DNA of 64,000 nt. It comes from Megamerina dolium. Its lineage: Eukaryota; Arthropoda; Insecta; Diptera; Megamerinidae. Below are positions 57,881 through 64,000 of this stretch, piece after piece. The stretch lies in NCBI GenBank assembly GCA_963854835.1, contig OY978525.1, forward strand, positions 26,559,253 through 26,623,252. Reading direction: 5' to 3'. The position numbers and the translations under genes are program-made. Position 1 is the stretch's first letter. Every line of letters begins with the position of its first letter. Below the pieces are notes generated by a model, which worked only from the letters and a program-made list of their open reading frames with translations, had not been told where the DNA came from and searched no databases.

Positions 57881-60295
57881 ATGGTTAAAATTAATAAACG
57901 TCTATTGCCGGTGAAGGCACACTTTCTATTTTTTATGGGAGGTAAGAAGAAGATGAAGAAATTTATATTTTAGACATATGCTTAAGTTATATATATGAGG
58001 GGTGTCTGAAAAGTATTGTGCCTAACAATGAAAAGCCATGAGTAAATTATATTTTGTTCTAAAACTTCAATACACATTTACGGAAAGATTACAGCTTTGT
58101 CATTCGATGGAAAACGATTTGTAAACAGATAATAGTCACTAGGAGCCAAATTTTGTTTTCGTAATTTGGTTATCCGGTGAAATATGTCTTCTTTTCAAAA
58201 TAAACTAGGTATTTTTTATGAATTCCTGCATCTAATCGATCAAAAAAACTTGAATGAACAATAAAACGTCTTTGTAATCCCACAAAACTATTATATTAAT
58301 GTTTTCAGAATTTTTAATGGATTATAAAGGAATAATAAATTGACAGATTGATTTGAAATTTGACATGTATTGTTCTGAAGCATTAAACATTATACAGCAA
58401 ATATGTTCTATTTTTTTATTTATATCGACACGGATGGTGTTAGGCTCAATACTTTTCTGACTGCCTTCGTATTTTATGGGAGAAATTATTTCTCTAATTT
58501 CTGTTCTGTTCTATCATCTAACAGCTATGGGTCCAATATTACCACAATTATCTGTATTGGGTAAACAAATTGGTATATCACCGGATGTAATGGGTTATAT
58601 AACATCAGTGTTGCCCATATTATATGTTGTAGCAAAACCATTAGTTGGTTTTATTGCCGATTATTTTGCAGTAAGTTATATGTATTTCCATACAAATATA
58701 TTGACAAATTAATAATTTAATATTAACTTTTCTTTTAGAAATTACGTAAAATCATATTTATAGGATTAATATTGATCATGACATTATCGTATGCATCATT
58801 TTATTTTGTACCCAAAATGCAGACAACACCAATTTCAGTAAGACCCAATGCAGACAGCGTGCATATAGTATTTAATAATACAAATATACAATATTGTAGT
58901 GAAGAAGTGAGTATTGTGTGCCAATATTGATTTACAAATAATTGGAATAATTTTATTTATCTTTTCTATTAGTTTCTAAAATCTACAACATCATGTACAA
59001 ATTCAACAAATCATTGGCGTGCTAATTGTTCTATGATAAACAGTGATACAAATTTCATAGCATACTTTTTGGATGAATTTAATAAGACTTCAATATCAAT
59101 ATCAAATGCAGAGAATGCTGCTAGAGCGATAATTAATCATCGGTCGTCGCCAAAGTGTCTACTCAATACAAATTCGCCGCTGAATTCAATTTCTCTTCCC
59201 ATAATTAATGCCACCTGTGATATATTTAATAGTGATAGATTAAATTCAAATTGTTCACACGATTCTTCCTCATTTTGGCTGTTTGTCATCTTCATGTGTC
59301 TCGGTACAATTGGTTTCAATGTGACAAATTCTATTTCGGATGCCATTTGCTTTGATGTACTCGGCGAATCGGAGGAAAGTAAATATGGGGCACAGCGTGT
59401 TTGGGGTACTATTGGATTCGGTGCGGCTGCCCTGCTATCTGGCATCGTTGTCGATTTATGGACTTTGGATGATTTGAAAAGTTTCACACCAGCACTGGTT
59501 ATAATGTTGGTTTTTAGTGGACTCGATTTGCTGAGCATTTCACACTTGAAATTACCCAAACTCTCATCATCCGAATCGATATTTAAAGATGTTTGGTCAT
59601 TGGTGAAGCAGCCAGCAATTGGTGTTTTTCTCATATTCGCCACTATGGCTGGCATAATTGATTCATTCATCATTTACTTTATGTTCTGGCACGTTGAGGA
59701 GGTGGCTGCCGAAACTGGCTATATGAGTCAGATTAAATTGATTGAGGGATGTGTTGTGGCTGCCGAATGCCTGGCCGGTGAAGTGCCTTTCTTCTTCTAC
59801 AGCGGCAAAATTATCAAAAAATTAGGTTACGTTCATGTTATGAGCATGTGTTTCTTCTTCTATGCTGTGCGCTTGGCATTGATCTCATGGATACCGAATC
59901 CATGGTATTTAGTTGGTGTTGAACTATTTTTGCAGGGTTGTACTTATGCCCTCTGTTATACATGTATTGTGGCTTATGCTTCAGCCGTGGCACCGCCCGG
60001 TACTTCAGCCACTGTACAGGGTCTAATGGCTGGTGTTGATGATGGTCTCGGCTATTCGATTGGCTCACTTATTGGCGGTCTCGCATTTAAACGTTTCGGC
60101 GGTAGACGTAGTTTCCTCTATTTTTCGATTGCTGCTATTTTTACTTGTATCGCACACATTATCATACGTCCCACATCAAGAAAGAAGCAATATTTACCGA
60201 AAGTCGGTTATCAAGTGCCAAAAGAACAAGTAGCAAAACAACAACAATCACAATCGTCCGCACAAATAGAAGCGGTAGCGATGATAAAAGAATAA
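57881..60295 (+). CDS. MFSD6-like major facilitator superfamily transporter
   Basis: Four exons, 57881-57941, 58483-58670, 58739-58906 and 58973-60295, join in frame to 1740 nt, or 579 aa, with GT..AG at every junction. The ATG follows GTAAACAAA. The start MVKINKRLLPVKAHFLFFMG then AMGPILPQLSVLGKQIGISP and SVLPILYVVAKPLVGFIADYF is the first-helices pattern of the MFS_1_like/MFSD6 family. A long extracellular loop with several N-glycosylation sequons (NNT, NST, NAT, NCS) and paired Cys lies between helices 2-3 and the next bundle. After the loop come FWLFVIFMCLGTIGF, a gating motif GAQRVWGTIGFG, and about nine more hydrophobic segments, ending in a Gln-rich cytoplasmic tail. Substrate unknown. 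AATAAA at 60494-60499 is the likely poly(A) signal. Intron 1 holds a mariner relic. Confidence 0.88.
57996..58469. mobile_element. mariner-derived MITE in intron 1 of the MFSD6-like gene, 474 bp
   Basis: TA at 57994-57995 and 58470-58471. The ends are TGAGGGGTGTCTGAAAAGTA on the left and CGAAGGCAGTCAGAAAAGTA on the right (reverse complement), sharing GAAAAGTATTG(T/A)GCCTAACA further in. The right end stops 12 bp before the splice acceptor AG at 58481-58482. Confidence 0.75.
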
Positions 60296-60493
60296 TTTAA
60301 TATATTAACAGAGGTAGAGATTTTTCAATGAATCATTATGAATAAGTTTTGGAATAATTTTTCGCTACTTTATAAATACAATGCTTAGGTATTAATGTAA
60401 GTAATCATTGTTATGAGATTTTATAGGACTTTTGATATAATTTTAATTATACAGGTATTGTATATATTTTACATATATATATGATGTAAGCAA

Positions 60494-60499
60494 AATAAA
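60494..60499 (+). terminator. poly(A) signal of the MFSD6-like gene
   Basis: AATAAA about 200 bp after the stop codon. Confidence 0.6.
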
Positions 60500-60569
60500 T
60501 ATGAAGATACACTGGAAATAATCCATGAAATTTAATTGCATTTGTATACTCTCGGATTTTCCGTCTTCC

Positions 60570-60602
<33 letters not shown>

Positions 60603-61949
60603 TTTTTAACTGTAGTAGGTTGCTCCAAAGAGCTGACACTGCGACCTAACCAATCTTTCGTGTCCCCTTCGTCTGCCTATACTTCAACTTCCCATAAAGA
60701 AGGGTTGAAATTAACTGAAATTAACATCAACTATAATTCCGGAAAATATTATAGAAAAGAAAAATTTAGATGCATTTGAATATGGCCATTTCCACAGAAG
60801 GATCCACCGTGACCAAATATTCAAATGTTAATAACTTTACTTTAAAGAAATGTCTAAATTGTTATAATATAACGTATTTACAGTTTATCTAAGTTGGAAT
60901 TATGGAAAATTTACCATGAAAAATCGAAATATGTATTTTTTGATTTTAGCTTTTTTTTTTTAACAGCAATTTGTTTTGATCATTTTTGCCCATATTTGCG
61001 TTTATGTAATAAACTCTTTCTAACAAAGATAAATAAATAGAGAAAAAACGAAAACGGGTAAAACTAAGCGCGATTAACAGCAAATTTATATATTTATATA
61101 TATAGTATAGTGGCCCCTACTTAGAAAAAAAAATTACTTTGTATAATTATCTTATAAATTCTTTTTTTTGTTTTACTGACAAAATGTGTCGCGTTCGTCA
61201 TCGTATGTGTATATATTTTTCAAAAACGATTTTTATTGAATATTTTAATATTCAAGGTACTTTGTTTTTTAGTCTATTAAGCTTTATAGAAAGAGTTAAT
61301 ATTTTTCTCAATAAACCTCAGACATTGCTTAAATTCATAAAAATCCTAAGTCTTGTGGGTTACAACATACACCTCATTTGGTCGCAGTGCATCTTGGTCT
61401 CTAATAATAATAATATTATATCCGTGATGGAAAATATGTCACGTGATAAATGTCACGTGTTATTCTATTTCTGTCTAAAATTAATCTCTTTAAAATATTA
61501 TGTTGCATTTCGCAGATTTCTGCATTTTTCTAGATGCAGTCGGAAAACCAGTTCCATTTTTTGTCGCGTGCTGTATCACATGAATATTGTTAATATATTG
61601 GAAACATCAAATTGACAGAACTTACTTTTTTCATTTCATATAACGCTAATAAAGTACCATCCAAAAATAAATATATGAAGGAAAAAGCTTCAAGTTTTCC
61701 TTACTTTGTTGAACTTTAAAAGCGTAAGTATGTCGCTTGCTCGACTATGGAAATGCCCATATGTAGATAGCCAATATTAGAAGAATTAAAAAGTTCATTA
61801 ATTTACGTTTCAACGAAATATACAATATTTTAATTGGCTAAGTTGAAGTGAGCGTAGAGAAGTAATAAATGATTGAATTCTCTTCATTTTTGCCATAATG
61901 GACACATAATTAGGAGTAAAATATCTATTAGACTAATATAAATAAAATA
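60500..61949. other. AT-rich intergenic DNA with an (AAT)n microsatellite
   Basis: The AAT/ATA triplet run is at about 60571-60602. The longest open frame (61139-61615, 158 codons) is AT-driven and carries no domain. Confidence 0.5.
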
Positions 61950-62306
61950 AATATGTGGCACTTAAAGCCCCAAAGGGCTCATTGGCCGAGCTTCTCTTCT
62001 ATTACTGTTGTGCGTCTTAAATTTTGGACAGTATTAGAATGGACCTACTTATTTTAGCCGGTTCCGAACGGCAGAACACTTGTGACATCACTTTTTTCTG
62101 AGCTTTGTCACAGAGTTCTTTTTAGAAGCTTTTTCATGGCAAGTTGTTACTGTTGGAAGAATTGCCAATTGCTTGCCGACAGGTGGGTACCATTCGAAAG
62201 AAAAATCTTTTCGATATAAAATTTGTTATGCATCAGCCGGGTATTGAACCACGACCTACAGATCAGAAGGCGAACACACTAACCACTGAGCTACGGCACC
62301 CACTTT
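61950..62306 (-). repeat. tRNA-derived SINE, full length, young
   Basis: Head at 62306-62230, tail from about 61955 (plus strand ATATGTGGCACTTAAAG). The target duplication TTAGACTAATATA (13 bp) flanks it on both sides (about 61929-61941 and 62307-62319). With the copy at 51690 it gives the best consensus of about 350 bp. Confidence 0.9.
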
Positions 62307-62555
62307 AGACTAATATACTGCATTAATGCCGACAAACGTCGACATTATTTATGTAGAAATATTATTATGCCAACATTATTGTGAATATTTTTGCAACAAT
62401 GTCAAAAATTCAATTTCTTACATATTCGATATTATTTCAATTTCGTTTGCAATAATATCAACTCATTTCATACTGATGCATTTGCACATCGGTCTAACAG
62501 CGCATCGTTCTTTTTCGGGATTACTGTTTTAGATATTATTTAAAAATTAACATTT

Positions 62556-62686
62556 ATTAGTCATAGTTAGAATCAAAATTATGATAATCTTTTGAGAGAT
62601 TTATCATGGGAAATGTGAAAACAAGTTTATTCTAAATTTAAGATGGATCTTATAATAATTTTGACAAACTATAACTATGGACCATA
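62556..62686. repeat. short MITE with TAGTCATAGTTAGAATCAAA-type ends
   Basis: The left end TAGTCATAGTTAGAATCAAA and the right end, reverse complemented, GGTCCATAGTTATAGTTTGT, then TCAAAATTAT on both, form imperfect inverted repeats around a short AT-rich middle. Confidence 0.5.
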
Positions 62687-64000
62687 ATTTTAAGGGTTTT
62701 AATATTTAAAATAATTACAACAACAACAAAAACTCCACTGCTGCATATAATTGGCACTTTTTCCAAGGTTAAAACATGTCAATGAAAAAGTCGCTAAAAG
62801 AGCTAACATCTGTTAAAAATCTGAGCTGACGGCAGTTGAGAGCCCCATGTGCTAATTGGATCATTTAGTGAGTGATTGCGTCATCCGAAACTGGGCTTCC
62901 CTTTTACTGAGTTGAGATAAAATACTAACCGGAGCGGCTTCTTCAAATTATTTCAGAACATCAAGTCAGCCAAGCACTAAAATTTATTGGGGGAAAGAAA
63001 TAAATCAAAGTCAGTTGGTATCGATGCGATTAATCGCATTTTTTTTCTCAACAAAATGATACACTTTTATGGCCTATTGAGGGCTATCAAAATTATATGT
63101 TCTTTTCTCAAAAACTGTAGCATCTTCATCGCCAAGTCTTTCTGTCCAGGGTGGCCTTTTTTTTGCTTCTTGCTCGCATGTAAATTCTAACACTTTTGTA
63201 AGGTAGGGGTCATCACTCGACGACAGCGGAAATCGGTTCTAAGACCATGCGAATGACTTATGTATCTCTTGAAGGCTTCAAACACTCTATCAGCCAGGCA
63301 GGATGAGAAATTTACAGATAATAACAACAATACAATTGTTGTTCCTCGAGAGAAAGGTTTAACTTTTCCAAATTAGCACCTAGTCAAGTTAAATCTTCAT
63401 TGAAACTGCATGCTTCATTAGAAACTACAAGAATACAAGTTTCTTTTACTATATATTTAATTAGAAATTTATATGTATATCATATATAATTAGTATAACC
63501 ACTTAGTACCACATGGTACGAAATTTATCGAAGCAGCAATTCTATTTGAATTTATTTCGTTCAAATTTATAGCGATTGGATTATGCTGGTAGGTATAAAA
63601 AAATATGTAAAACACTTTTCTGACGAATCATTTTCATTGGAATTAATTAATACAAATTTACAAAATGTCAACTCAACCACTAATTTAAATCAAATTCATA
63701 CAAATACTGTGAAATTCGTAGACTGTTGGTCGACAGAGCAGATAAGTTCACAAGCGGTCAAAATGTTTATTCGTTAGATATTTATATTTGATAAGTGTGC
63801 CTTTATCCATTATTATAATTTTATTTTAAACATTTTTTTTCAATACCATAATCATTTTCGTAAATAAATTGCTAACTAAATATTAAAATAAAGAAGTCGC
63901 GTGTACGATGCCATTATTATACAAATGAAGCGTGTATTTAAGCATCTGTTAAGCGAGCATGTGTGATAAACGAGATTTCTACAATGGGTGACACAGTGGT
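62687..64000. other. intergenic DNA to the window end
   Basis: No gene is recognised. The frames at 62987-63190 and 63583-63777 have no family motif. Confidence 0.45.

Noticed and set aside
61139..61615. 158-codon open frame on the plus strand
   Set aside because: It is Phe/Ile/Asn-rich as expected from AT-rich DNA, with no domain, no good start context and no splice partner.
1..64000. CRISPR arrays, operons or phage-type systems
   Set aside because: The window is eukaryotic, with spliced genes and insect transposons; no such array or gene order is present.

Overview
This window is AT-rich eukaryotic DNA from an insect, almost certainly a higher fly. Introns are short and bounded by GT..AG, genes are far apart, and the space between them is packed with LINEs, a tRNA-derived SINE family and many Tc1/mariner-type elements. 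A rosa-like (DD41D) mariner and the repeat style suggest a tephritid fruit fly, but that is inference; no host gene here fixes the genus.

Four host genes can be supported. A small two-exon gene of unknown function (136 aa, minus strand) lies at 3463-3935. A WDR60/DYNC2I1-type WD-repeat protein, the dynein-2 intermediate chain of intraflagellar transport, lies on the minus strand at 21573-25181, with its 5' exon(s) not located. A complete transferrin of the Tsf3 type (729 aa, four coding exons, minus strand) spans 27415-35301; its signal-peptide exon is separated from the rest by a 5.5-kb intron. A complete MFSD6-like major-facilitator transporter (579 aa, four exons, plus strand) lies at 57881-60295. 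WDR60 and Tsf3 are neighbours on the same strand. The genes share no evident pathway.

The rest is mostly mobile DNA. 1-1336: jockey-like, copia and RNase-H LINE fragments. 1975-3167: decayed mariner. 4250-11360: SINEs, MITEs and LINE remnants. 11808-14910 and 19401-20976: an unusual non-coding repeat whose GGGCGTGG-type boxes recur at alternating spacings of about 155 and 142 bp and which starts with a short GC-rich hairpin. 17331-18912: one SINE interrupted by a hAT-like MITE and a rosa-like mariner. 36430-46200: several copies of one RTE-like LINE, one of them (41905-44884) flanked by 18-bp target duplications, and an apparently intact Tc1-like transposon (40108-41764). 47210-48645: a decayed copy of the GGGCGTGG repeat split by a deleted mariner. 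49232-50430: a jockey-like 3' end split by a 900-bp TTAA-flanked piggyBac-type MITE. 50510-51001: a foldback element. 51690-53325 and 61950-62306: more SINEs.

The best leads are the Tc1-like element with a 57-nt stop-free intron in its transposase, the periodic GGGCGTGG repeat, the mariner end lying 12 bp before a splice acceptor of the transporter gene, and the loss of iron ligands in the transferrin. Several insertions can be dated relative to each other because empty copies of the same sites occur elsewhere in the window.
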